Origin: Ustulina deusta
Lineage: Eukaryota; Ascomycota; Sordariomycetes; Xylariales; Xylariaceae
Direction of reading: 5' to 3'
Assembly: GCA_023159155.1 (NCBI GenBank)
Contig: JAJNNX010000011.1
Span: 248,001-312,000, forward strand
Length of the DNA: 64,000 bases
Below are positions 36,701-48,575 of this stretch, in pieces; the stretch's first letter is position 1, and every line of letters begins with the position of its first letter. Under the pieces are notes generated by a model. That model worked only from the letters and a program-made list of their open reading frames with translations. It was not told the DNA's origin and did not search any database. The position numbers and the translations under genes were made by a program.

Positions 36701-38937
36701 TTACGCTTAAAACTTATAATATGATTTAACTTTATAAAATAACTAGCGCTATAATAAATATAAGTATTAATTAGCAAATATTTTTATTTATTTTAAAAAT
36801 AAAAAAACGCTAAATATTTATTAATAAAATTAATAATTTATTTAAAGCTAAAATAAAATTAATTTAAAAAAAACTATTAAGTTTATTTTTTAATATATTA
36901 GAATTACTTATAGTATAAGCCCTTAAAATAAAACAAATATTAAACCAAAAAACAATTAAATTAAATTAACTAAATAAACTTAAGTTTAAAACAAATAATT
37001 AATAAATATTAAATATACTTATTTTAAAAATTAACAATATATATATAATATTATAAAAATCTATAAAAAAGGTTTATAAAACTTTTTAAACAAATATATT
37101 TTTATAAAACATAAAAAATTATATAAAAGCTATACTTAAAATTATAAAAAAAATTAAAAAATTATTAAAAAGTTTACTAATTATTAGACTTTTTAATACT
37201 AACGTTTAATTATATATTTTAAAAAAAAATTATATTAAAAATAATTAATTTTTTATAATTAATACTTAAATAATTTAAAATAAATATTTTATTAAACTAG
37301 AAATATTTTTATAATTATATGAAAAAATTATTATTTAGCTAGTATAAATTACTAAAAAATATATATAAACTATTCTTATATATATAGTTTTAAATAAAAA
37401 AACAACTATTTTTTTATTTTTAAAAATAAACTTTTTAAAAATTTAGTTCTAATAGCTATATTTATTTTTAGTAATATATATATTATTACTTTTATAACCT
37501 TGCTTATTTAATTATACCTTTATAACAAATTAATAATTAAACCTATAAAAAACTAATAGCTATTTATATATAAAGAACTACTATAAATAGTTATAATTAG
37601 TTTTTAATTAATATTTAAATTTTATATTTATTATATACTACTAAAGTAATTTTTAACTTAGTACTAAACTTAAACAATAAAATTATATAAAAATATTTTT
37701 ATAATACTAATTAATTATTTATAAACTATATGAACTAAATATCAAAACTAAATAATAAGACTTTTTTTATAAATATTCTATTAAATAATAAATTTTTAAT
37801 AATTTTTAGAACTATTATTTATAAAGCTATAAAAAAACAAAAAAAGCAAAAGTTTTAAAAGCTAAATAAATAGCGTTTTTTATTTTTTTTTATTTTAATA
37901 TTTATAATATATAAACTTAAATTAAAAAAAGTTTATCTAATTAACAACATAAAATATAATAATTTTATACTTTTAAGGTTAATTAATTAATTAAAAAAAG
38001 CTCTAACAAAAATATATAATTAGTATAAACTAAACAAAATATCTAAAGAAAAAAGAATTTATTTAAATATTTAGTTATGTTTTGCTATATAATTTAAAAA
38101 AACTTAATTAACTAAAAAACGCTTTTAAAAAATCAAAAAGAAATATAAAAATATTAAAACTTATTAATTAAAAAAAAAAACTTTTAATTAAAGTACTATA
38201 TAAATATAAAATAACTTTAGTTTAAGATTTTAGCAAAATTAAAAAAAAATATAATAAAATTATACTACTATAAAAAAATATTAAATATATTTAAAACTTA
38301 ACTTATAAACAAAAAAAAAAAAAATATAATATATATTAAAATATATAATTTATAATAAAAAAAAATAAAAAACTTAAATTAATTAATTTTACTACTAAAC
38401 TAAATATAATTATAATTTAAAATATTTTTTTATTAAAAAGTTATAACAAATTTACTAAAAAATTTATTATATATAAAATTTTATTAATAATGAACTTTTT
38501 TTTTAAATATAATTAAATATTTTTTTTTTTTTAGTTAAGTACTAATAGTTTTTTTTATATTACTTAAAATTTTATAAATAATAATATATTTTTAAAATAT
38601 AATAAATTTAGTAGCTTATTTTTTTAAAATAATTAATTAAATATTATATAATATTATACCTAAAAAATATAAACTATTCTTTAATAATATAAAAATTAAA
38701 AAAGTTATTATTTGTTATAATAATTAAAAAATTGCTTTTAATATATGATAATTTATTTTTAAATATATTAAAAATATTAATATAATTTTACTAAATTTTA
38801 AATTAATAAATACTATTATACGTAGTATTAAAAACAAATAATATAAATTAATAATAATACTAGTTAGATATTTTTATAAAATTAATAGCTATAAATTTAT
38901 AAAAACTAAAATATTTAAATTTTTAAAATAAATAATA
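33701..38937. repeat. AT-rich, probably RIP-mutated DNA, no intact gene
   Basis: Composition is extreme (sampled lines about 5-12 percent G+C), with frequent TpA, few CpA or TpG, and stops in all frames every few codons. A less altered patch sits at about 33910-33970 (GGGCTGGTGCGCGTG). I could not identify the original element on either strand. It is presumably old transposon sequence, because RIP acts only on duplicated DNA. Confidence 0.7.
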
Positions 38938-38942
38938 TATAG
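38938..38942 (+). repeat. Left target-site duplication TATAG of the TRIM-like element
   Basis: Five bases TATAG immediately before the terminal TG; the same five bases follow the terminal CA at 40911-40915. Confidence 0.8.
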
Positions 38943-39155
38943 TGTTTGAATGGAGTGTACTGCATATTTCCAAGGCAGCAGTACATACCTGCAAGGTTGG
39001 TAGAATACAGTCTATTCACTATATGCCACACTCTAAGGAAGAAGAGAAAGGAAGGAAATGGGTAGGTGGGAGCCCCCTATATACCCCTTGGCCAGACCCC
39101 TTTGTACGAAAGGGTCCATAAGTGCCCTAGCTAATTACGTACGATTAATCCAACA
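38943..39155 (+). repeat. LTR copy 1 of the TRIM-like element
   Basis: 213 bp, intact TG...CA ends, least mutated copy; lacks the CCTTGGCCTAGACCCC-type subrepeat found in copies 2 and 3. Confidence 0.75.
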
Positions 39156-39235
39156 CTAACTACTTTTTCTTTTATGATTTAATCGCCATAATCGTACGCA
39201 AGGTCTAAAGGGGAGGGGTAGGTCAAAGGGGGTCT

Positions 39236-39560
39236 TCGTACAGGCTACACCTAGCAGGGTCGGCAAGGCTAGGTGTAAGTCAAAGGGGGTCTATAAGGTT
39301 TTCGTATAAGGGCTACACCTAGCAGGGCAAAAAGCAGGCTAGACTAGGTATAGGTCGAAGGGGGTCTTTTGTACAGGCTATACCTAGCAGGGCGGAAGGG
39401 CTAGGTATAGGTCGAAGGGGGTTTATAAGGTCTTTATACAAGGGCTACACCTAGCAGGGATAGCAAGGCTAGGTATAGGTCAAAGGGGGTCTATAAAGTC
39501 TTCGTATAAGCTATACCTAGCAGGGCAGAAAGCAGGCTGGGCTAGGTATAGGTTAAAAGG
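39236..39560 (+). repeat. Palindromic tandem repeat, five units of about 66 bp
   Basis: Units contain ACACCTAGCAGGG and, about 15 bp later, GGCTAGGTGT or GGCTAGGTAT. The arms CACCTAGC and GCTAGGTG are complementary and could form a hairpin. Units start near 39247, 39314, 39380, 39447 and 39513. The spacer contains GTCAAAGGGGGTCTATAAGG. Confidence 0.85.
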
Positions 39561-39797
39561 GGTTGTTTAAGTAGCATAATTACGCGCTATTGATTAAATG
39601 TCCGTATAAAAGCTAAACTAAAATATATATAAATAATTAATCTTTTTTTTTTGTTAGCTTATTGCTAAAAGAACTAAAATATACAATATAAAATATATAA
39701 TCTATATAATTAAGTTAAAATTTTGTTATTATTTTAATTAATTTATATTATATTTATATAAAAACTAAGCTAAAGTATAAATATAAACACTAATTAA

Positions 39798-40066
39798 TAT
39801 TTAAATAAAGTATATTGTATATTTCTAAAGCAGTAGTATATACCTGCAAAGTTAGTAGAATATAGTCTATTTACTATATGCCACACTCTAAAAAAAAAAA
39901 AAAAAAAAAAAAAATGGGTAGGTGGGAGCCCCCTATATACCCCTTTGTACAAAGGGGTCTATAGGTGGTCCCTAGCCGGACCCCTTGGCCTAGACCCCTT
40001 GGCTAGACCCCTTTATATAAAGGGGTCCATAAATGCCCTAGCTAATTGTATATAATTAATCTAATA
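39798..40066 (+). repeat. LTR copy 2 of the TRIM-like element
   Basis: 269 bp, the most mutated copy: starts TATTTAAATAAAG where copy 1 has TGTTTGAATGGAG and ends CTAATA in place of CCAACA. Differences are mostly C/T or G/A transitions. Confidence 0.72.
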
Positions 40067-40144
40067 CTAACTACTTTTTTTTTTATGATTTAATCGCCAT
40101 AATTGTATGTAAAGTCTAAGGGGGAGGGGTAGGTCGAAGGGAGT

Positions 40145-40410
40145 CTTTGTATAAGCTACACCTAGCAGGGTTGGCAAGGCTAGGTATAAGTCAAAAAGGG
40201 TCTATAAGGTCTTCGTATAAAGGCTACACCTAGCAGGGCAAAAGGGCTAGGTATAGGTCGAAAGGGGTCTATAAAGTCTTTATATAAGGGCTACACTTAG
40301 CAGGGATAGCAAGGCTAGGTATAGGTCAAAAAGGGTCTATAAAATCTTCGTACGGGCTATACCTAGCAGGGCGGAAGGCAGGCTAGGCTAGGTATAGGTT
40401 AAAAGGGATC
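40145..40410 (+). repeat. Second palindromic tandem repeat array, four units of about 66-69 bp
   Basis: Same unit as at 39236-39560, with CTAGCAGGG and GGCTAGGTATAGGTC halves; units near 40158, 40224, 40290 and 40359. It lies at the same place in the second internal region. Confidence 0.82.
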
Positions 40411-40643
40411 TTTTAGGTAATATAATTGCGCGCTATTAATTAAATATCTATATAAAGGCTAAACTAAAATATATATAAATAACTAATTTTTTTTTTCTAT
40501 TAGCCTACTGCTAAAAGAACTAAAATATGCAATATAGAATACGCAATTTATACGATTAAGTTAGAATTTTATTATTATTTTAATTAATTTGCGCTATATC
40601 TATATAAAGGCCGAGCCAAAGTATAAATATAAACACTAATTAG

Positions 40644-40915
40644 TATTTAAATAGAATATATTGCATATTTCCAAAGCAGCAGTACATGCCTGCAAGGTTG
40701 GTAGAATATAGTCTATTTACTATATGCCACATTCTAAAAAAGAAAAAAAAGGAAGGAAATGGGTAGGTGGGAGCCCCCTATATACCCCTTTGTACGAAGG
40801 GTCTGTAGGTGGTCCCTAGCCGGACCCCTTGGCCTAGACCCCTTGGCCAGACCCCTTCGTACGAAGGGGTCCGTAAGTGCCCTAGCTAATTATGTACGAT
40901 TAATCCAACATATAG
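40644..40915 (+). repeat. LTR copy 3 of the TRIM-like element plus right target duplication
   Basis: 267-bp LTR (40644-40910) ending ATTAATCCAACA, followed by the target duplication TATAG at 40911-40915. Confidence 0.75.
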
Positions 40916-43490
40916 CAATATTATAAAAATAAAAACTTTTTTAAAAATAAATAATTATTATTAAATATAAATAAAAATATATATTATAATAATATTTTTA
41001 TTAATTATATTTTTTTAGTATAATATTAAATTTATTTAAAAAAATAATAAAAAATAAGCAATAATAATATTATAATAAGCTTTAATAACTATTTTTTGCT
41101 TAATTATTTTAGATTATAAAACTAAAAAAATCTAGCTAAAAATTAATATTTTAAAAAAATAAAGCATTATATTTTATTAATTAATTAAAAATAAAATATA
41201 TTTATTTAAATATAAATTAAAAACTTAAAAAAAATTTAAATTAAATTATAATATAACAAAAAAAAAGTACTTAAAAATTATTAAAGCTTTTTGCTAACTA
41301 TAAAACTATTTATATAAAATTAAATATAAAAATATTAATTATTTAGTATAATATTAATTCAATAAGTTATTTTTATTAAAATATTTGATTTTAAATTATA
41401 TTATATTTTTAAAAAAATATATATATAGTAGTAAATGGACTATTATATAAACTAAAATAATTATTTTAAATATTATTATTTTTTTTAAACTAGAATAAAA
41501 ATAATTAATATATTTATAAAAACTAGTAATATATTTTATTATTAAAAGTTTATTTAATTGTTTTATAATAGTAATATAAAAAAGAATTTATAAAAATTAA
41601 GCTTTTTAATTTTTTATTTATAAAAATTGCTTTTAAAAAAAAATAAAACTATTATACTAGATCTAATATTATATTAATAACTTTAATAATTAAAAATATT
41701 TTTTTAAAAAAATTATATATAACTAAAATATTAAAACTAAAACTTTATATTTTATAAAATTACTACTTAATATTATTAGAAAAACTTATATAAAAATATT
41801 AAAAATGTTTTAAAAAACTATAAGTTATGCTAGCAAATATAAAACAAACAATCTAAAAAAATATTGCTATAATAAAACTAAAAATATATTTATAAACTAA
41901 ATTTTTAATATTTAATTTATATTTAATAATAATAAGTTTAAAACAATTATTAAAACTAAATATAAAATATTAGTTTATTTTAAAGCAATACTATTTTAAT
42001 TAGCTAATTTTAAAAATATTACTTAATTTATTAAATAAAATATTATTTATTAGTATAGTATTTCTATTAAAATTAAATATAATAATAGTTTTAAAAATAA
42101 AAAAAAAGTTATAATAATTAAAATATAATTTAGATTTATAATAACTTATAGTATAATATATTACTTTTAAAACTAAAAACTTATTAAGTTAAACTATAAA
42201 ATAATTATTAATAGTTTTAAAAAAAATAACTTAAAAAATAAAAAAAAGCTAAACTAAACAATTTAATAAAATAATTTTTATTTAATTAGCTTAAATTAAA
42301 AGACTTTTTGGGCTATTTTGCTTGTTTAGATTTTTAATTTTATTTTTTTAAGTTATTACTATATATAAATAAGCATATTTAATATTACTTATATAGTACT
42401 TATAATCCGGCTAGCTAACTAAATAAATATAATTATTATAAGTATTAGATTATAAAAGATTTATTAATTTATATTTAAAAAATAGCTATATTTTAAAGCA
42501 ACTATTACTTTTAGATTTTTAGAATTAATAAATATATAACTAATAAAAAATAAAATTAAAAATTCTAATTAACTAAATAGCAAGTATTATTACTTATATT
42601 AAACAATTAAATATTATAAAAAAATATAAGTTTGCTAGTAAATATTATAAAAAATAAACAATAAAAACTTTAGCATATATATTAACTAGTAGTATAGCTA
42701 TTTAAAGCTTTAATAATAAAATAATAAAAAATTTAGTAATTATTATTAAATATTTCTATTAATTATATATAAAAATTAAAAAAAATATATAAAGTTTACT
42801 TGCTTATATTAATTAAAAAAGCTATAATATTTATTTTAACTATATTTAAAAACTTTTTTTTAAATAATATATAGTTTTATTAATTTATTAAAGTTTTCTA
42901 GTAATATTATATATTTTAAAACTAAAGTTTTAAAAAAGTATATATTTAAAAAAATATAACTAGAATTATTAAAATTATATTAAATTTTAACTAAAAATAT
43001 ATAATATATTATAATTTATATATTAATTAGTTTAATTAAAATATTTATTAGTTCTAGTATATATTATTTTAATTAGTATTTAATTATTAAAGCTTTTTTT
43101 ATAACCTAGCTTTTTTTTAATTAATTATAATAAAAAATTAAAATTATATAAGCTAGCTTAAAACAAAAAATTTTTATAGTTAAAAAAAAATAATAATTAA
43201 ACGTTAAACTTGCTAATAATAAAATAATATAATTAAAAATAATATATAAAATTTAATATATATAATAATAAATTAATTAATATAAAAACTTTAAATATAT
43301 TTTGATTAGTAATACTTATTTTTTTTTAAATTATTTAAAGTTTTAACTCTTTATTAGCAATTTAACTAAATATAAATATATTTATATAGTATTTAATATA
43401 GCTAATATAAAAATAATAATTATATAGCAGACAAAAACAACTAAAAAAAACTAATATATATTTTTTGCTTTAAAATAACTAATTATTAAA
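40916..43490. repeat. AT-rich, probably RIP-mutated DNA, unassigned
   Basis: Continues the sequence interrupted by the TRIM-like element. A slightly less altered patch with CCGGCTAGC lies near 42407. No domain recognised. Confidence 0.6.
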
Positions 43491-43632
43491 TATAACGGTT
43501 AGTACAGTTTTAGCAAGACCTATAAAGACTCTAGACCTATATAGCAATAAAATAGGAAGTCTATGCACGAACTAACCTAACTCTGCAGTTATATATATAG
43601 AGTCTATATTTACTTACCCTATAAACTTTAAC
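43491..43632 (+). repeat. Putative 5' LTR segment of the Ty3/gypsy element
   Basis: 142 bp matching 56119-56260 without a visible gap (landmarks AGACCTATATAGCAATA and GAACTAACCTAACT). Differences are mainly transitions. The true LTR end is obscured by a following poly-T run. Confidence 0.65.
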
Positions 43633-46600
43633 TTTTTTTTTTTTTTTTTTTTTTTTGTAAAAAAAAAAGAAAATTAAACATTAGACTTTTTTATAAACGC
43701 TTCAAATAAACCAATACTTAAAAAAAAATCTAAAAAAAAATAAAAAGTTAAAACTTAAAAAAGCAAAATTTAAACTAGAACTAAAACTACTTAAAATAAG
43801 TAATATATTTAGAAATATAACACTAAATGTTATATTTATATAAGCTTATAATTTTATATTAGTTTTAGTAGAACTTTTTAAACAAATAAAAAAAAATAAA
43901 GCGTTAATTTTTTAATATATTTATTTTAGCACTTTTAAAAAATAACTATAATTTAATAATAAAAAATATATTTAAAAGTATTAATTTTAAACTTTTTAAT
44001 TTTATTGCTTTATTTGCTTTTTATTTTATTAGTTTATTTTTTAGCGTTTTAAACCCTACTTATACTAAAAAAGCTAAAATATAAAAAACTAATCTTAGCA
44101 AGTTTGCAAAAAATAAAGCCTTATTTAATAACTAGATTTATAAACTAATAAAAAAATTAAATAAAAATATTACTATGTTTTAAACTAAAAATAATTAATT
44201 TTAGTATATTATAAAAGAGTTAAAAAAATATACTAAAAAATTAATAAAAATATATTTTTATTTAATTAAAAAATTATTTAGTAATATTACTAAAATAATC
44301 TAAGCTTATATATATAAAGCTAATAAAAATATTAATAAATTTATTTTTATATTTAATAGCTTAGTTTAAAAATATTAACTAGCTAAATTATAATAAAAAT
44401 ATAAATTATAAAATTATTTTTATATAAATTTAAAAAAAAATCTATATAAAGCTTTTATAAATTTAAATATTTTTTATAAATTATTTATTAATAAAATTAT
44501 TAAGTTAGTATATAATACTAAACAAACTTATAAAAACTATTAATAAATTAAACTTATTAGTTTAATTAAACAAAGATCTAATTTAAATAACTAAGCTTTT
44601 AGCAAACTAGCTTATTAATTTTTAGTTAACTTTAGAAATTCTAAAATATTTATTTTAAAATAGTTATAATAAGCATTAATTATAAAAAAAAAAAGATTTA
44701 TTAAAATAATAAAACTTGCTTTATTTGTAGTAAAAAAAGGTATATATTAATTAACTGCTTTAATTAAAAGCTTAAAGTTTTAAATATTTAACTAGCAAAA
44801 AAAAGCTTTAATAAAAATAGCTCTAATAGTTTATTTAATTTAAAAAACAAATAGAACTAATAAAAAAATTTTTATTAGTTTTTTTATTTATTTTAATTAA
44901 AATATATAACTAAAACAAATTAATTACTTTTAAAATATTTATTTAATTATAAATTAATAATATTAAAATAAAAATTTTAGCTTTATATAATATTAAAGCT
45001 TATATTTTTTTAATAATTAGTTATAAGTTTAAATAATAAGTTAAATAATAATTAAAAATAAAAATAGTTTAGTTAACTAAACTTTAAAAGTTTTATAATT
45101 ATTAAAGCAAAATAATTAGCAAAGTTTATAAATATTTAATATATATTATAAAAATTAATAATTAATAATTTAAAAATTAAAAATTTTAAGTTATTAATTT
45201 TAGCTATAATATTATTATTAGTATTAAATAGTTAATAAAATAAAATATTCTAATAAAAACTTAAAAATAATAGTTAATTTAGCTAAATAATTTATTTTTA
45301 TTAGTTTAATTTTTGCTAATAATTATAATTAAGCTTTTTAATTATAAATAATAAAATATAAACCTAAAAATATAAAAAAATATAAATTAATATAATTAAA
45401 TATTAAAAAAACATTATTAAATATTAAAATAATTTTTTAAAAATAAAATAATTATTTTAAAAATAACCAAAACTAAAAAAACCAAAAAAAAACCTAGAAC
45501 TTTTAAACCTAAAACAAAAAAGGTCTATATAATAATTTTTAAAAAAAAAAAAACTAAGTTATTATTAAAAAAATTATATAAAACTTTTAAAATTACTTCT
45601 ATTAAAATAAATAAAAATAACTAGCTAAAAAAACTTTAAAAAAGTTTATTATAATTAAGTTTGTAACAACTAAAAATAATTATACTAAATTATTTAAAAA
45701 AAATTTAAAAATAATTAATATTTTATAAAAAAAATAAACTTAAATTAACTAAGTAATACTATAAAAAACTTTTAATAATAAACTAATTTTATTTTAAAAA
45801 AAAAAAAACTTTTAATATATAAAGTTAATATAAAGCTTTTTATTTTTTTAATAATTATATTTAAAAAAGTTCTTTTTAAAAAAAAAATCTAAAACCTTAC
45901 TATTATTATAACTAAAGTTTAATATAGTACTAAAACTTAATAATAAAAAATATATTTTTTAATTTTATTAATATTATATATTTATATAGTTTATTTTATT
46001 TAAAAAAAAGTTTATAAATAAACTATTAGTTATAAATTTTATTAAATAAAATATAAACTTAAATATTACTTTTGTTTTATTTATATTTAAACTTAAGTTA
46101 ATTAAACATAAGTTTATAATTAATTATTAATAAAAAAATATATATTTAAAAAATTAAATCGTACTAATTTTAAATATTAGTAATATTATATTTAATTATT
46201 ATAATACTATTTAATTTACTAAACTAAATATTATTAAAGTTTTTTATTAATTATTATTAACTATAAAATTATATTATTATTTTTTTTTTAAACTTACAAA
46301 AAAATATTTTAATAAAAAGTTTTATTTTTTAGTTTAAAAATAAAACCTGTTTAATAGCAAGCTTTTATTAATATATAAATTTAAAAACTTTTAAATAAGT
46401 TTATAAATATTTATATAAATAATATTTTAATTTATTTTAAAACTAAAAAATAACATTAGATCTATTATAAAAAAATAATTTACTGCTTATATTAAGCTAA
46501 ATATTAAAAAAATATTAAAGAATTTTATTTTAATATATTTATTATTAATTATTTAAGAATAGTTATAAAAACTAAAATAAAAATTAAAATTAACCCTACT

Positions 46601-48105
46601 AAGATTTAAGCAATCTTAAATTAAAACTTTAATAATTTTAAAAATATTAAATTAATCTAGTTATTTTTTAAGTTTTATAATTATATTTATATGTTTACTT
46701 ACTATATTAGTAAAATTGCTACTTTTTTAAATAAATTTTTAAATATATAAAACTATTAGCTTATAAAGCACTTGTTCTAGTTTTTTTTAAGCCCGGCTAA
46801 CTAATACAAATAAAAACAAATATTTTATATAATATAACAAAAAAAATTATTTAATAATAATAAAAAAATATAACCTAAAAACTTATAAAGTATTTTTTTA
46901 AAATAATAATACTAACTAAGCAAGCTTACCTAATTTAAAACTATAAGCTTTTAATAATAATATAAATTTTAAAACATTATTACTGAGAGCTTTTTAAAAC
47001 TAAATTTTTTATAATAACTAATTATTAAGCTTTATTATACTTTTTAAATAAATAGATTTTATTAATATAATAAATATGCTAGGCTAACTTTTTATTAAAC
47101 TTTAATATTATTTTTTAATATTAATTAAAACAAAAAAATATAATAGCTAATATTTTATTAAAAAAAATAGCCAAGCTTTTTATAATTAAAACTAAAAAAA
47201 CTAAAAAACAAATAATAATATTAGTTCTACCTACCAAAATATTAGGTCCTATATTAATTATAGACTTTTTACCTAATACTTTTCAAAAAGCCAACCTAGT
47301 AAACCTAATTAAACAAAAAAACTAATTATAAGAGCTAGGAAATAAAAACAAAAAGTTATATATATTTAAAATTATTTTAAATAAAACTATTTTTTTTTAT
47401 ATAGCTTTAATTTAAAAAGCTTATATATTTCTAATTATTATATACTAAAATTAATATAAAACAATTAAAATATTAAAATAAAAATATTACTAGTTTTACT
47501 TAAAATATAATTATAAATAATATATATATAATTATTATAACTATAAAAAAAATAAAATATTATAAAATAAAACTTTTGGCTTTTTTTACTTATTATTTAT
47601 ATTAGCTATAATATAGCAATATATAATAATAAATAATAAAAATATACTATTTAACTAATAGAGTTATAACTATATATAAATATTTATAAACAAGTTTAGC
47701 TGTTTAATTATAACTTTACTTAGCAAAAAAACAAATATTACAAAATTGCTAGCTATATAATACTATAAAAATTTATATAGATTTTTTAGCATATTAAATA
47801 TATAAATATTAAATAATATAGGACTGTTTATTTTTAAGTTTATAGCAATAATTAATAGTTTTATAAATATTAAGCACTGCTTTAGTAGTATTTATTACTT
47901 TTAAATTTAAAAAATAGTAAAATTAACTAATTAAAAATTAGACTAATAATTCTATTTTTATATTAATAAATACTAAAATAATTAAAATATTTATTTTTTT
48001 ATTTTAAACTTTATATATAATTTTTTGTAATATTTATTAATTAATATATTATTACTAAAAATAACAATAAAAATTAAAACATAAAACTTTTTAATAATAA
48101 ATATT

Positions 48106-48110
48106 AATAA
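48106..48110 (+). repeat. Left target-site duplication AATAA of the nested LTR element
   Basis: Five bases AATAA directly before the left LTR; repeated at 55368-55372 after the right LTR. Confidence 0.72.
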
Positions 48111-48364
48111 TGTTATAATAATAGTGTTAACTACGCACAAAGCTACTGCTAACTACATATAAGACTATTTGTATAACACTAGCAATTGGCTGATTGGTTT
48201 AATTATATAGGCGGTATATATATATAGAATTTTTTTATTATATAAGAATTTTTTGTACAAAGGTCTTATTTTTATATAAATAATTAAAAAAATAGATCAA
48301 TATATATAGTTATTTATTTTACTTTTTTATTATATATAATATTATATCTTCTAGCTACTTAATA
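48111..48364 (+). repeat. Left LTR (254 bp) of the nested element
   Basis: Direct repeat of 55114-55367, equal length, more A+T-rich; the terminal CA has become TA. Confidence 0.85.
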
Positions 48365-48414
48365 CTAATTAGTATTTTTAGCTAAAGAATATAAATTAGC
48401 AAAAGTAAAAACGG

Positions 48415-48575
48415 AATTTTAATTTAGTTGTATGGACTGTATATTTTATATTATATTTTAGTTCTTTTAGTAGTAAGCTAATAGAAAAAAAAGATTAATT
48501 ATTTGTTTGTACTTTGGCTTGGCTTTTATACAAAAGTATAATTAATAGCGCGTAATTGTGCTATCTTTTGATTAT
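48415..48575 (-). repeat. Inverse-oriented match to the interior of the TRIM-like element
   Basis: The words TTTTAGTTCTTTTAG(T/C)AGTA(A/G)GCTAATAG and AATTAATAGCGCG appear here and, as reverse complement, at about 40425-40590 and 39575-39720. The two families therefore share this segment. Confidence 0.7.

Larger units (their letters stand above)
38943..40910 (+). mobile_element. TRIM-like non-autonomous LTR element, LTR-internal-LTR-internal-LTR
   Basis: A 1968-bp unit starts TG and ends CA, flanked by TATAG duplications. Three direct copies of an LTR lie at 38943-39155, 39798-40066 and 40644-40910. They are separated by two related internal regions (39156-39797 and 40067-40643). The LTRs start TGTTTGAATGG or its mutated form and end TTAATCCAACA. 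The first LTR lacks about 56 bp present in the other two. No coding capacity is seen. The element is much richer in G+C than its surroundings, so it entered after most of the host sequence had been mutated, or escaped part of the mutation. The strand is arbitrary because no ORF or primer site is clear. Confidence 0.75.
43491..48110 (+). mobile_element. Ty3/gypsy chromovirus, 5' and central part, RIP-inactivated
   Basis: Translation of the plus strand, ignoring stops, still shows pol landmarks. At about 46590-46740: N-P-x-K-I-x-A-I-L-N ... F-x-N-x-K-N-I-K ... L-F-F-x-F-x-N-Y (the RT/RNase H connection LGFANFYRRFI). At about 46770-46830: A-L-V-L-V-F-F-x-P-G-x-L-I-Q-I-x-T (APVLxxFDPxxxxxxETDAS). 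Near 47820-47950: a G-L-F-x-F-x-F ... I-K-H-C-F-S-S-I-Y-Y stretch like integrase LSTAYHPQTDGQTE. Tryptophan and glutamine codons have become stops, as RIP predicts. The gag region (about 43,700-45,500) is not recognisable. The element is interrupted at 48111 by another LTR element and resumes at 55368. Confidence 0.65.

Noticed and set aside
39236..40410. CRISPR-like array
   Set aside because: The 66-bp units have similar spacers, lie within a transposon in a eukaryotic genome, and are direct tandem repeats rather than repeat-spacer arrays.
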